In this document: positions 16,597-24,912 of the stretch, piece after piece
Layout of the letters: each line of letters starts with the position of its first letter
How positions within the stretch are numbered: the first letter of the stretch is position 1
Source: Streptomyces sp. NBC_00620
Lineage (GTDB): Bacteria; Actinomycetota; Actinomycetes; Streptomycetales; Streptomycetaceae
Reading direction: 5' to 3'
DNA: 64,000 bases
Assembly: GCF_026341825.1 (NCBI RefSeq)
Contig: NZ_JAPENY010000003.1
Coordinates: 1,922,001-1,986,000 of the forward strand
Notes under the pieces: generated by a model
Database searches by the model: none
The model's input: the letters and a program-made list of their open reading frames with translations, nothing else
What the model was told of the DNA's origin: nothing
Program-made: the position numbers and the translations under genes

Positions 16597-19011
16597 ATGC
16601 GATCACCGGATCGGACCATTCTTGTACATATGGCGACATTGCCGGGCGACAAGGGGCGAGCGGCCACGGCCGGTGACGCCATGGCGGTCGTCGACGTGCA
16701 CGGCATCGTCACCGGCTGGAGCGAGGGCGCGCGCCTGCTGACGGGGTACACCTCGGCGGAGATCACCGGACGGCCGGTGTCGGACCTGGCGGACACCGAT
16801 GACGTACAGCGGGTACTGCGGACGGCGGGCGACGCGCTCGTGGACGTACGGCGGCGGGACGGGCAGCGGACCCGGCTGGCCCTGCGGGTGTGCCCGCTGC
16901 GGGGCGGGAACGGTGAGCGCCAGGGGTACGTGATCACCGCGGCGCCGGAGCCGCAGGGGCAGGCGCTCGGAGAGCTGGCGTTCCGGCAGTCGTCGATGTC
17001 GATGTCCGTCTTCGACACCGAGCAGCGGTATCTGCGCATGAACGACACGGCGTCCCGGATCATGGGCTCGCACGAGGCGGACTTCCTGGGCCGCTTCTTC
17101 CCGGACACCGTGGAGAACGCGGAACACAGCCGAGGCTTCCTGAGCCACCTGCGCAAAGTGGTCGAGACGGGCCTGCCGGTGCACTACGAGAGCTGGACGC
17201 GCGCGCCCTCCGGGATGCGGATGCACGCCTGGAACACCGAGATGTGGCCCCTGCGGGATGCCGCCGGGCAGCTGCTCGGCGTCGCCCTCGCCGCCTTCGA
17301 CAGCAGCGAGCAGCACTCCGCACGGCAGCGGCTCGCCCTGCTGAACGAGGCCGCCACCTCCATCGGTACGAGGCTGGACGTCATCCACACCGCCCGGGAG
17401 CTGGCCGAGCTGGTGGTGCCCCGGCTCGCGGACTTCGCGAGCGTGGATCTGCTGGACTCGGTGCTCCAGGGCGAGGAGCCGGTCGTCGGCCCGGTGGGCG
17501 GCGACGTGGAGCTGCGCCGGGTCGCGCACCACTCCCCTACGGCCGGGGTGCCGGAGGCGGCGATCGACCTGGGCGCGGCTGACGTCTATCCGCCCTCCTC
17601 CGCGCCGGCCCGCGCCCTCGCCACCGGGCAGGCGGTGCTCACCCGCACCGGCGACCCGGACCTCGACACCTGGCTGACCCGGCACGCCGAGCGGTCCGCC
17701 AAACTGCGGGACTTCGACGCGGGCGACCTGTCCCTGATGGCCGTACCGCTGGTCGCACGGGGTACGACGCTGGGGGTGTCGGTCCTCGTACGGCAACTCA
17801 CCCCGGTCCGTCCCGATCCCTTCGACCAGGACGACGTGTCGCTGGCCCGTGAGCTGGCCAGCCGTGCGGCCATCTGCGTCGACAACGCCCGCCGCTACAC
17901 GAAGGAGCGCACCACCGCGCTGGCTCTGCAGCGCAGTCTGCTGCCGCAGGCGATGGCCGGGCAGGCGGCGGTCGAGTTCGCCTCCCGCTACCTTCCCGCG
18001 CTGTCGCAGGCGGGAGTCGGCGGCGACTGGTTCGACGTGATCCCGCTGTCCGGGACCCGGGTGGCGCTGGTCGTCGGCGATGTCGTCGGGCACGGCATCC
18101 ACGCCTCCGTCACCATGGGCAGGCTCCGTACGGCGGTGTGGACACTGGCCGATGTCGACCTGGCCCCGGACGAGTTGCTCACCCACCTGGACGACCTGGT
18201 CGGACATCTGGCGGCCGACGAGAACGCGACGACCGGGGAGATCGGCGCGACCTGCCTGTACGCGGTGTACGACCCGGTGTCCCGGCACTGCACGATCGCC
18301 GCCGCCGGACACCCGCCGCCCGTGGTGCTGCTCCCGGACGGAGCCGTCGAGGTCGTCGAGGTGTCCGCCGGGCCGATGCTGGGGGTCGGCGGCCTCCCGT
18401 TCGAGGCCACCGAACTGACCCTGCCCGAGGGCGCCGTGCTCGCTCTCTACACGGACGGTCTCGTCGAGGCCCGCGACCTCGACGTGGACACGGGCACCGC
18501 CGCCCTGTGCACTGCCCTCGCGGCGCCGGCCGGCAACCTGGAGGACGCCTGCGACAACGTCCTCAAGGCCCTGCTCCCCCGGCGCCCCGCCGACGACGTG
18601 GCCCTGCTCCTCGCCCGTACCCGCGCCCTCGATTCGGAACAGGTGGCCGTCTGGGACCTGCCCGCCGATCCGGCGGTGGTCTCCACCGCCCGCCAGTACG
18701 CCACCGAGCGGCTCACCCGCTGGGGACTGGACGAGGCCGCCTTCGTCACCGAACTCGTCGTCAGCGAACTGGTCACCAACGCCATCCGCTACGGCGGCGC
18801 ACCCATCCAGCTCCGCCTCATCCGCGACCGCACCCTCATCTGCGAGGTCTCCGACGCCAGCAGCACCTCCCCCCACCTGCGCCGCGCCCGCACCACCGAC
18901 GAGGGCGGCCGCGGCCTCCTCCTCGTGGCCCAGCTCACCGACCGCTGGGGCACCCGCCCGACCGCCACGGGGAAGACGATCTGGGCGGAGCAGGTTCTGC
19001 CGGTCCGGTGA
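16597..19011 (+). CDS. PAS-GAF-SpoIIE phosphatase-HATPase regulator (PP2C family)
   Basis: 804 residues from ATG 16597; ATG 16630 is possible. Domains in order: a PAS domain (about 30-120, MAVVDVHGIVTGWSEGA), a second PAS (about 125-240), a GAF domain (about 255-430), a SpoIIE/PP2C serine phosphatase starting VGGDWFDVIPLSG near residue 474 with GDVVGHGIHAS, and a C-terminal RsbW-like HATPase (LVVSELVTNAIRYGG near 722). This arrangement typically controls anti-sigma factor antagonists: the phosphatase part reactivates them and the kinase part phosphorylates them, in response to signals sensed by PAS/GAF. No sigma or antagonist gene adjoins it. Soluble protein. Confidence 0.92.
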   Translation: MRSPDRTILVHMATLPGDKGRAATAGDAMAVVDVHGIVTGWSEGARLLTGYTSAEITGRPVSDLADTDDVQRVLRTAGDALVDVRRRDGQRTRLALRVCPLRGGNGERQGYVITAAPEPQGQALGELAFRQSSMSMSVFDTEQRYLRMNDTASRIMGSHEADFLGRFFPDTVENAEHSRGFLSHLRKVVETGLPVHYESWTRAPSGMRMHAWNTEMWPLRDAAGQLLGVALAAFDSSEQHSARQRLALLNEAATSIGTRLDVIHTARELAELVVPRLADFASVDLLDSVLQGEEPVVGPVGGDVELRRVAHHSPTAGVPEAAIDLGAADVYPPSSAPARALATGQAVLTRTGDPDLDTWLTRHAERSAKLRDFDAGDLSLMAVPLVARGTTLGVSVLVRQLTPVRPDPFDQDDVSLARELASRAAICVDNARRYTKERTTALALQRSLLPQAMAGQAAVEFASRYLPALSQAGVGGDWFDVIPLSGTRVALVVGDVVGHGIHASVTMGRLRTAVWTLADVDLAPDELLTHLDDLVGHLAADENATTGEIGATCLYAVYDPVSRHCTIAAAGHPPPVVLLPDGAVEVVEVSAGPMLGVGGLPFEATELTLPEGAVLALYTDGLVEARDLDVDTGTAALCTALAAPAGNLEDACDNVLKALLPRRPADDVALLLARTRALDSEQVAVWDLPADPAVVSTARQYATERLTRWGLDEAAFVTELVVSELVTNAIRYGGAPIQLRLIRDRTLICEVSDASSTSPHLRRARTTDEGGRGLLLVAQLTDRWGTRPTATGKTIWAEQVLPVR

Positions 19012-19225
19012 GTTGCGTACGCACGAACTGCTCGACGTCGTAGCCGGAAGCGGCTCGACCGACAGGTCGGGGCTGCCAAGTCGCCCAGCCTCCGACGCCG
19101 CTTCGGCTCCCGGACACCCTGTGGTCACGCGGGCGGGGAACGCTCCCCGCGTCCCCTCTTGCCTCGCCTTGTATCCGTCCGACCCGTGACCCCGCGGGAC
19201 GCGACGCGGAAGGACGACGTGCGCC

Positions 19226-20248
19226 GTGTCCCAGATCCGGATCGACGAGTTCCCAGGGCCGCTCACCCTGACTCGCTCACCCTCCCCCTCCCCTAGCCCC
19301 TCCCCCGCTCTCTCCCCCACACGCCATGTCCGCCTGGCCCTCAGCCTGGTCCCGCTGCTGCTGATCGGTGCGTGGGCCGCCGTCGACTGGCGTGCGATGC
19401 ACGACGGCACCGCGCGGCTGGCCTCCGCCGACCCCTGGTGGCTGCTGGCCGGGGTGGTGTTCACCTGCCTGTGCTGGGTGGGCGCCGCCGTGACCCGGCA
19501 GGGGGCCATCCCGGAGAGGCTTCCGCCGGGGCCGCTGCTCGCCTCGCAGTTCGCCGCCGGCGCGGCGAACCACGTTCTTCCGGCCGGGATCGGCGCTCAT
19601 GCCGTCACCCTCCGCTTCCTCCAGGGCCGCGGCATATCCCTCGCGCGGGCGACCGCCTCGCTCGCCCTGTACTCGCTGGTCAAGCCGATCGCGAAGATGG
19701 TGCTGATCCTCGCGTTCCTGCTCGCCTTCCCCGGCACCCTGCGGATCGGCCAACTCGTCCCGGACGGGCAGACGTTGCTGCTGGTCGCCGCAGGCGTGCT
19801 CGTCGGTCTCGCCGCGACGGCCGTGCTTCTGACGGTCGTACGCCGGTTGCGGCGCCCGCTGCTCGAGTTCGTCCGCACCGCCCTCACCGACGCGCGGATC
19901 CTGCACACCCGGCCCAGCCGGGTACTCGCCCTGTGGGGCGGGGCGGCCGCCTTCCCCCTGTTCCAGGCGGGCGTGCTCGCCTCGGTCGGGGCCTCGCTCG
20001 GTCTGCCCCTGCCCTGGCCGCACGTGGTCTTCGCGTATCTCGCGGCCAGCGCGGTGGCCGGAGCCGTGCCCGCGCCGGGCGGCATCGGGCCGGTGGACGC
20101 GGCGCTGGTGATCGCCCTCGTGGTGTTCGGCGCGCCGATGACGCTCGCCACGGCGAGCGTCATCGGCTATCGCGTACTGACGGTCTGGCTGCCCCTGCTG
20201 CCGGGCGCGATCGTGCTCTCGGCCCTGGTACGCCGAAAGGTGCTGTGA
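19226..20248 (+). CDS. Lysylphosphatidylglycerol synthase TM-region / UPF0104-like membrane protein
   Basis: 340 residues from GTG 19226, downstream of GGAAGGAC. About eight membrane helices: VRLALSLVPLLLIGAWAAVDW, WWLLAGVVFTCLCWVGAAV and others. Conserved positions of the flippase-like family are QFAAGAANHVLPAGIGAHAVTLRFL and the late PAPGGIGPVDAALVIAL. The soluble aminoacyl-transferase domain of true MprF is absent, so this is probably a flippase-like or lipid-handling integral membrane protein. A serine/proline repeat (SPSPSPSPSPALSP) precedes the first helix. Confidence 0.82.
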   Translation: MSQIRIDEFPGPLTLTRSPSPSPSPSPALSPTRHVRLALSLVPLLLIGAWAAVDWRAMHDGTARLASADPWWLLAGVVFTCLCWVGAAVTRQGAIPERLPPGPLLASQFAAGAANHVLPAGIGAHAVTLRFLQGRGISLARATASLALYSLVKPIAKMVLILAFLLAFPGTLRIGQLVPDGQTLLLVAAGVLVGLAATAVLLTVVRRLRRPLLEFVRTALTDARILHTRPSRVLALWGGAAAFPLFQAGVLASVGASLGLPLPWPHVVFAYLAASAVAGAVPAPGGIGPVDAALVIALVVFGAPMTLATASVIGYRVLTVWLPLLPGAIVLSALVRRKVL

Positions 20249-20693
20249 AGCCCCACGGCGCGGCACCCGCCTGAAGCCGCTCAGGCCGCTCGAACGGCTC
20301 AGACCGCTCAGGCCACGCCCTTCACGGGTCGCACGCGCCGACCCTGCTCATCGCGGTCGCAGGATGCTTGCGTACGACATGGCGGTGGCCGCCGCCCCGG
20401 GCGTCGCCGAAGGACGAGGCGCGGTGTCTGGTGACACCACCAGGCACCGCGCCTCCGTGCGGTCTGGACGCGGTCTGGACGCAATTCGAATGCACTCCGG
20501 ATGCACTCCGGATGCACTCCGGATGCACTCCGGATGCGCAAGTTCACTTTGCGTTCCGCGAAGGGTGAGCCTCGTCCGCGCGGCGGTACCGTCAGCCGCC
20601 GTCGCACAGCTTCCGGCTCGCGTTACCGGACGGCAGGCATCCGGGCAGTCGCGAATCGAGCCGCTTCCGCCCGCCACGAAGGACGGTCTTCCC
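20249..20693. other. Long intergenic region carrying 11-bp repeats
   Basis: Apart from the 11-bp tandem arrays at 20461-20482 and 20490-20537 I see no RNA gene or terminator. A GC-rich segment (20290-20330) repeats cgctcagaccgctcaggcc-like words. The promoter of the substrate-binding lipoprotein must lie here. Confidence 0.4.
20461..20537. repeat. 11-bp tandem repeats upstream of the sugar-binding lipoprotein gene
   Basis: Two copies of ggtctggacgc (20461-20482) precede four perfect copies of atgcactccgg (20490-20533) and a partial fifth. An 11-bp period places each copy on the same face of the helix, as seen for SARP and some other activator sites. The array ends about 156 bp before the start codon at 20694. 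Confidence 0.88.
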
Positions 20694-21659
20694 ATGCCCA
20701 TGTCCACCCGGCCCCGAAGAGCGCTGGCCGCATCGGTCGTCGGCACCACCCTGGTGCTGAGCGGCTGCGGAGCACAGTCCCAGTCCCGCACCGCTTCCGG
20801 CCCGCTCGCCATCGGGTTCGTGAACGGTTCCGACACCGCGTTCCACACGTGCCTGCGCAAAGCCGTCGAGGAGGAGGCCACCGCCCAGCGCGTCACGCTC
20901 TACACGGCCAACTCCCGTCAGGACCCCGGCACCGAGCTGTCCAACATCCAGGACATGATCGCGCGCGACGTCGACGCGGTCATCGTGCAGACCGTGAACG
21001 TCGACGCGCTCGAGGACGACATCGCGAAGGCCAAGAAGGCGGGCATACCCATCTTCCTGACCACTTTCGTCCCCGAGGACACGGCGGACCTCCTCGGGGC
21101 GGTCGTCGTCGACCTCAGGAAGGTCGGGGAGCTGGACGCCGACTGGGTCGCCAGGGACGCAGCAGGACGGCAGGTGGAGGTCGGCGTCATCGCCGGAGCA
21201 CCGGGAGCCGCCTCCGACCTGCTCACCTCCGGCTTCAGCGAACGGCTGCCGGCCAACGCCGAGGTGGTGGCGACGGCGCCCGGCATGTTCGACGCCGCCA
21301 AGGCACAGGGTGTCGCCGCGAACATGATCGAGGCTCATCCGGACCTGCGGTACGCGTTCGTCGCCAACGAGGAGATGGCCTTCGGCGTCCGCAAGGCCTT
21401 CGACGCGGCGGCCGCCGAGGACGTCAGGATCGTGACGGTCAACGGCACCGACGAGGGCCTGGCCGCGCTCAAGGACGGACGCTTCTCCGCCACGGTCACC
21501 AACTCGGCGATGCGCATCGGTGAGCTGGCGGTGGAGAACACCGTGGACCTGCTCCGCAAGTACAAGGAGGTCGAGAAGATCACCGAGCTGCCCATCCGCC
21601 TCATCACCGAGGACAACACGGAACTGGCCCCGATGTACTGCCCGTCGAACGACTACTGA
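20694..21659 (+). CDS. Sugar ABC-transporter-type substrate-binding lipoprotein (orphan)
   Basis: 321 residues from ATG 20694 with GAAGGA 10 nt upstream. Lipoprotein signal ends LVLSGC, so Cys24-25 would be lipidated. The rest is a periplasmic-binding-protein I fold of the ribose/xylose type: IGFVNGSDTAFHTCLRKAVEEEA, two-domain hinge pattern, AVIVQTVNVDAL, YAFVANEEMAFGV, IVTVNGTDEGLAALKDGRFSATV. No permease or ATPase gene is nearby, so it either serves a distant transporter or acts as a sensor. Followed by a hairpin at 21690-21724. Confidence 0.88.
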   Translation: MPMSTRPRRALAASVVGTTLVLSGCGAQSQSRTASGPLAIGFVNGSDTAFHTCLRKAVEEEATAQRVTLYTANSRQDPGTELSNIQDMIARDVDAVIVQTVNVDALEDDIAKAKKAGIPIFLTTFVPEDTADLLGAVVVDLRKVGELDADWVARDAAGRQVEVGVIAGAPGAASDLLTSGFSERLPANAEVVATAPGMFDAAKAQGVAANMIEAHPDLRYAFVANEEMAFGVRKAFDAAAAEDVRIVTVNGTDEGLAALKDGRFSATVTNSAMRIGELAVENTVDLLRKYKEVEKITELPIRLITEDNTELAPMYCPSNDY

Positions 21660-21689
21660 GCGCCGGTCGCCCGGCGAACGGGCGGCCCC

Positions 21690-21724
21690 GGGGCCTTCAC
21701 CGCCACGACGACGATGAAGGCCCC
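21690..21724. terminator. Bidirectional terminator between the lipoprotein and pectate lyase genes
   Basis: ggggccttca (21690-21699) pairs with tgaaggcccc (21715-21724) around a 15-nt loop; a second tgaaggcccc follows at 21731. Located between two convergent stops (21659 and 21765). Confidence 0.7.
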
Positions 21725-21764
21725 CTCCGATGAAGGCCCCCTCACGCAAACCGACCGGAGTGGC

Positions 21765-23174
21765 TCACGAGTAGGTGATGCCCGAAGCGCTGTAGCGGCA
21801 GTACGTGCCGTCCGGCCCGCTGCCGAGCGAAGGCGGTTCGGCTCCGGTGGAGTTGCCCTGGAAGCGCTCGCACACGGTGATCTTCTTGCTGCTGTCGCCC
21901 ACGATGGTCACACCCGAAATCGTGGCCGTGTCACCGTAGTTGGAGTTGATGCCGGCCAGTACCTTGCCGGGGCTGGTCGCCTTGACGTTGCTGATCACGA
22001 CATGGCGTTCGTACTGGGTCTTGCAGTTGCCGCACGAGCGGTAGAGCTTGCCGAAGTCGGCGACCTGGAAGTTCTTGATGGTCAGCGTGCCGGCGCCGTT
22101 GTGCTGGAAGACCTTGTCGTCCGCGCCCTTCGCACCGCCTCCGTCGACGAGATAGGTGGCCGAGGCCGACTTCCCCTTGAAGGTGGCCGCATCCTCGCCG
22201 ACGTCCTCCCACCACACGTTCTGCAGGGTGCAACTGCCCAGGCAGTGCACGCCGTCGGCGGCCGGTGCACCCAGGACGACGTTCTTCAGCACGGCACCGT
22301 CGGCAAGCTCGAACAGCGGTCCCTGGTCCTCGTCCTGGCCGGCGCTGCCGAGGTCGCCGGAACCGTAGAAGCGCGCCAGGCCTCCGTCGTAGGTACCGGA
22401 GACCGCGATGGTGGCGGTCACCGCCTTGCCGCCGGTGACGGTGGGCCAGGCGCCGAGCGTGGTGCTGCCGGAGGAGGAACTCGCCGACGCGGTGGCGGAC
22501 TTGGTCGCGGAGACCGACGCCGAAGCCGAAACCGCGGGCGACTTCGACGCGGAGGCCGATGACGTCGCCGACGGTGAGGCGGTCGGGGACGCGGTGCGCG
22601 ACGCCGATGCGGAGGCGGAGGGCGTCGGTGAGGAGGAGGCGTCCGCGGCCTCCAGAGTCCAGCTCTTGCCGCTCGCCTTGTCGCAGGAGTTCTGCTGCGC
22701 CAACTCGCCCTTGAGGTTGAGGCACTTGGCGCTGGCGACGTTGACGAGGTGGAACGCCGACCCCAGTTCGGTCAGCTTCCACACCTGCGAGTCGCCGCCG
22801 TCGCAGTCCTGCTGCTGTACGGCCTTGCCCGCCGACGTCGAGGCGCCCTTGACCCCGACACACAGCGCGCCGGACGCGGTCGTGACGGTGAACCCGCCGT
22901 CGGAGTCGTCGAGTTGCCAGGTCTGCGCGGCGCCGCCCGCACACTCCGCGGCCGCCAGCTGCGCGCCGCTCGACGGCGCCGTCAGGCAGGTACCGTCGGC
23001 GCCGTTGACGATCCGGTACGTCCCCGCCGCCGGGCCGGCCGCGGAGGCCGACATCAGGACCCCGGTGGTGATCGCGCCGCCGGTCAGGGCCGTGGCCAGG
23101 GCCGCGACCAGGACACTCCGCCGCCGGTTGTTTCTCCTGCGCCGCGACCGGCGCGGTTTCGCTCTCTCGCTCAC
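21765..23174 (-). CDS. Secreted pectate lyase (PL3) with N-terminal ricin-type lectin domain
   Basis: 469 residues from GTG 23174. The N-terminus has a twin run of Arg (RRSRRRRNNRRRS) then a hydrophobic signal segment ending SASAAG. Residues about 48-180 form a ricin B-like (RICIN) carbohydrate-binding domain with repeated Q-x-W (AQTWQL, SQVWKL, KSWTL). A Ser/Ala/Thr-rich linker (about 180-250) follows. Then the PL3 pectate-lyase beta-helix: VVLGAPAADGVHCLGSCTLQNV, the hallmark VWWEDVGEDAATFKG, and VISNVKATSPGKVLAGINSNYGD. It would cleave polygalacturonate by beta-elimination outside the cell, with the lectin domain targeting plant cell wall. Confidence 0.92.
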   Translation of the reverse strand: MSERAKPRRSRRRRNNRRRSVLVAALATALTGGAITTGVLMSASAAGPAAGTYRIVNGADGTCLTAPSSGAQLAAAECAGGAAQTWQLDDSDGGFTVTTASGALCVGVKGASTSAGKAVQQQDCDGGDSQVWKLTELGSAFHLVNVASAKCLNLKGELAQQNSCDKASGKSWTLEAADASSSPTPSASASASRTASPTASPSATSSASASKSPAVSASASVSATKSATASASSSSGSTTLGAWPTVTGGKAVTATIAVSGTYDGGLARFYGSGDLGSAGQDEDQGPLFELADGAVLKNVVLGAPAADGVHCLGSCTLQNVWWEDVGEDAATFKGKSASATYLVDGGGAKGADDKVFQHNGAGTLTIKNFQVADFGKLYRSCGNCKTQYERHVVISNVKATSPGKVLAGINSNYGDTATISGVTIVGDSSKKITVCERFQGNSTGAEPPSLGSGPDGTYCRYSASGITYS

Positions 23175-23306
23175 GTCGTCACTCTCGTTCGGAAGTTCGG
23201 GCTGCCCGTGAGTGGTCGCCGGGCGCGCAAGGGTTGCCGCGAATCCGGAACGTCTTCGGGCACCCCGCCGCGAGAGAGGAACGGCAGGGCGGTCGCAGCC
23301 GGGCCG

Positions 23307-24269
23307 CTACCGGGGACGCGGCGGCGACGAGCCCCGGTTGTGCGTACGCCGACCGGTGTCGGCCGGCGCCTCGAAGTAGGAGTCGGGCTGACCGGACCAG
23401 CGGGCCGGGGCGCGGTACGGGGCGCCTGACGGCGCACGGGACGGGGCACTGGACGGCGTACGGGACGGAGCGCCTGACCGCGTACGGGAAGGCGCGCCGG
23501 ACGGGCCCCGGCGCGCGGCAGGACCGCTCCAGTCCCCGTCGCCCAGGACCAGCAGCGGGTCGAACATCACCACCACGCCCGCCAGCACCAGGAAGATGAC
23601 CGGGCCGATCAGCATGGGGAGCAGGAGCGAGTAGGCGGACCCGCCGGCCCAGGAGCCGCCCTTGCTGTGGAGGTGCACGCTGACGGCCGCCATGCCCGTG
23701 TAGTGCATGCCGGTCACGGCGATACCCATGATGAGGCTGGCTCCCAGGCTGGCCAGGAAGCCGCGGATCGTGACCGCCGCCCAGAGCGCGGCGGTCGCGG
23801 CGACGATGGCGATCGCCACGGACAGCCCGACGGTGACCGCGTCGTACCGCAGACTCCCGTTCAGGCGTATGGCCGCCATACCGACGTAGTGCATGACCGC
23901 GACACCGAGACCGGTGAACGTCCCTGCAGCGAGCAGGGCCTTCGTGCTCGCGCCGTAGCGGCCGACCGCGAAGACACCGAGGCCGACCACGAGTATCGCG
24001 ACGCCGAGACTGAGAATCGTCAGGCCGACGTCATAGCGGAGGCGTGATTCCTCGACCTGGAAGCCGATCATGGCGATGAAGTGCATCGTCCAGATGCCAC
24101 ACCCGATCGATGTGGCTCCGAGCGCGAGCCAACCGGGCTTCCACGACTGCTCGTTGCGCAGGGACCTGGTGATACAGCGCAGCCCGAGCGCCGCCCCCAG
24201 ACATGCCATGACGTAGGCGGTCACCGGTGTGACCAGGCCGTAACTGAATCCGTCAACTGTGCCCTGCAT
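23307..24269 (-). CDS. MHYT-domain integral membrane sensor
   Basis: 320 residues from ATG 24269; GGGGGGA lies about 10 nt upstream. Seven membrane helices with three MHYT motifs (MHFIAM, MHYVGM, MHYTGM), whose His/Met residues are proposed to bind a metal, perhaps copper, and sense a diatomic gas. Unlike many MHYT proteins there is no GGDEF, EAL or kinase output domain. Instead the C-terminal 80 residues are a low-complexity GAPSRTPS-type repeat, so any signal must pass to another protein. Confidence 0.88.
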   Translation of the reverse strand: MQGTVDGFSYGLVTPVTAYVMACLGAALGLRCITRSLRNEQSWKPGWLALGATSIGCGIWTMHFIAMIGFQVEESRLRYDVGLTILSLGVAILVVGLGVFAVGRYGASTKALLAAGTFTGLGVAVMHYVGMAAIRLNGSLRYDAVTVGLSVAIAIVAATAALWAAVTIRGFLASLGASLIMGIAVTGMHYTGMAAVSVHLHSKGGSWAGGSAYSLLLPMLIGPVIFLVLAGVVVMFDPLLVLGDGDWSGPAARRGPSGAPSRTRSGAPSRTPSSAPSRAPSGAPYRAPARWSGQPDSYFEAPADTGRRTHNRGSSPPRPR

Positions 24270-24395
24270 ATGCCAACATCCCCCCGGAATACGGCCGTTG
24301 TGGGGGACATGTGTACGTGCCATGACCGCATGGAGCAAGTCATTCCGGCCGATTGGCCATTAACTTCTTGTCACAACCACATCAACCACATCAAA

Positions 24396-24425
24396 GGGAC
24401 CGGCGCGAACGTTCGCGCCGGTCCC
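24396..24425 (-). terminator. Perfect 30-bp palindrome downstream of msrB
   Basis: gggaccggcgcgaac (24396-24410) is followed at once by its reverse complement (24411-24425). Read on the minus strand, the hairpin is followed by tttgatg. It lies between the msrB stop and the MHYT gene start, so it should terminate the murC-msrB transcript. Confidence 0.7.
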
Positions 24426-24464
24426 GGAGGGCATGATCAGAATGCGGCCGAAGCGACCACGGAA

Positions 24465-24884
24465 TTACGGTCGGGCGTCAGGCGCGTCAGGCGCCAACCG
24501 CAGCGAGATGCTGTTGATGCAGTACCGCTGGTCGGTCGGGGTCGCATACCCCTCACCCTCGAACACGTGCCCAAGATGCGACCCGCATCGAGCACACCGC
24601 ACCTCCGTGCGCACCATTCCGAGCGAGCTGTCCTGGATCAGCTCGACGGCGTCGGTGTCCTTGGGGTCGAAGAAGGACGGCCAGCCGCAGTGCGACTCGA
24701 ACTTCTCGCCGGAGGTGAAGAGCTCGGCCCCGCAGGCACGGCAGGAGTAGACGCCGGTCGTCTTGGTGTCGGTGTACTCACCGGTGAACGCCGGCTCCGT
24801 GCCCGCCTTGCGCAGCACCTTGTACTCGGCAGGGGTCAGCTCGGCGCGCCACTGCTCGTCCGGCTTCTCGATGTCGTACGACAT
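24465..24884 (-). CDS. msrB: Peptide-methionine (R)-S-oxide reductase
   Basis: 139 residues from ATG 24884 (GAGGGG upstream). Typical MsrB: zinc site CRAC (around 48) and CARCG (around 96), substrate loop HCGWPSF, and catalytic Cys in RYCINSISL. Reduces methionine-R-sulfoxide in oxidised proteins using thioredoxin. It starts 28 bp after the murC stop on the same strand, so the two are probably co-transcribed. Confidence 0.96.
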   Translation of the reverse strand: MSYDIEKPDEQWRAELTPAEYKVLRKAGTEPAFTGEYTDTKTTGVYSCRACGAELFTSGEKFESHCGWPSFFDPKDTDAVELIQDSSLGMVRTEVRCARCGSHLGHVFEGEGYATPTDQRYCINSISLRLAPDAPDARP

Positions 24885-24912
24885 GTTGCTCAACCCCTCA
24901 CAGACGGTACGG

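Noticed and set aside
16603..19509. A 968-codon antisense frame over the SpoIIE phosphatase gene
   Set aside because: Mirror of a strongly biased real gene; low-complexity Gly/Arg/His content and no domain.
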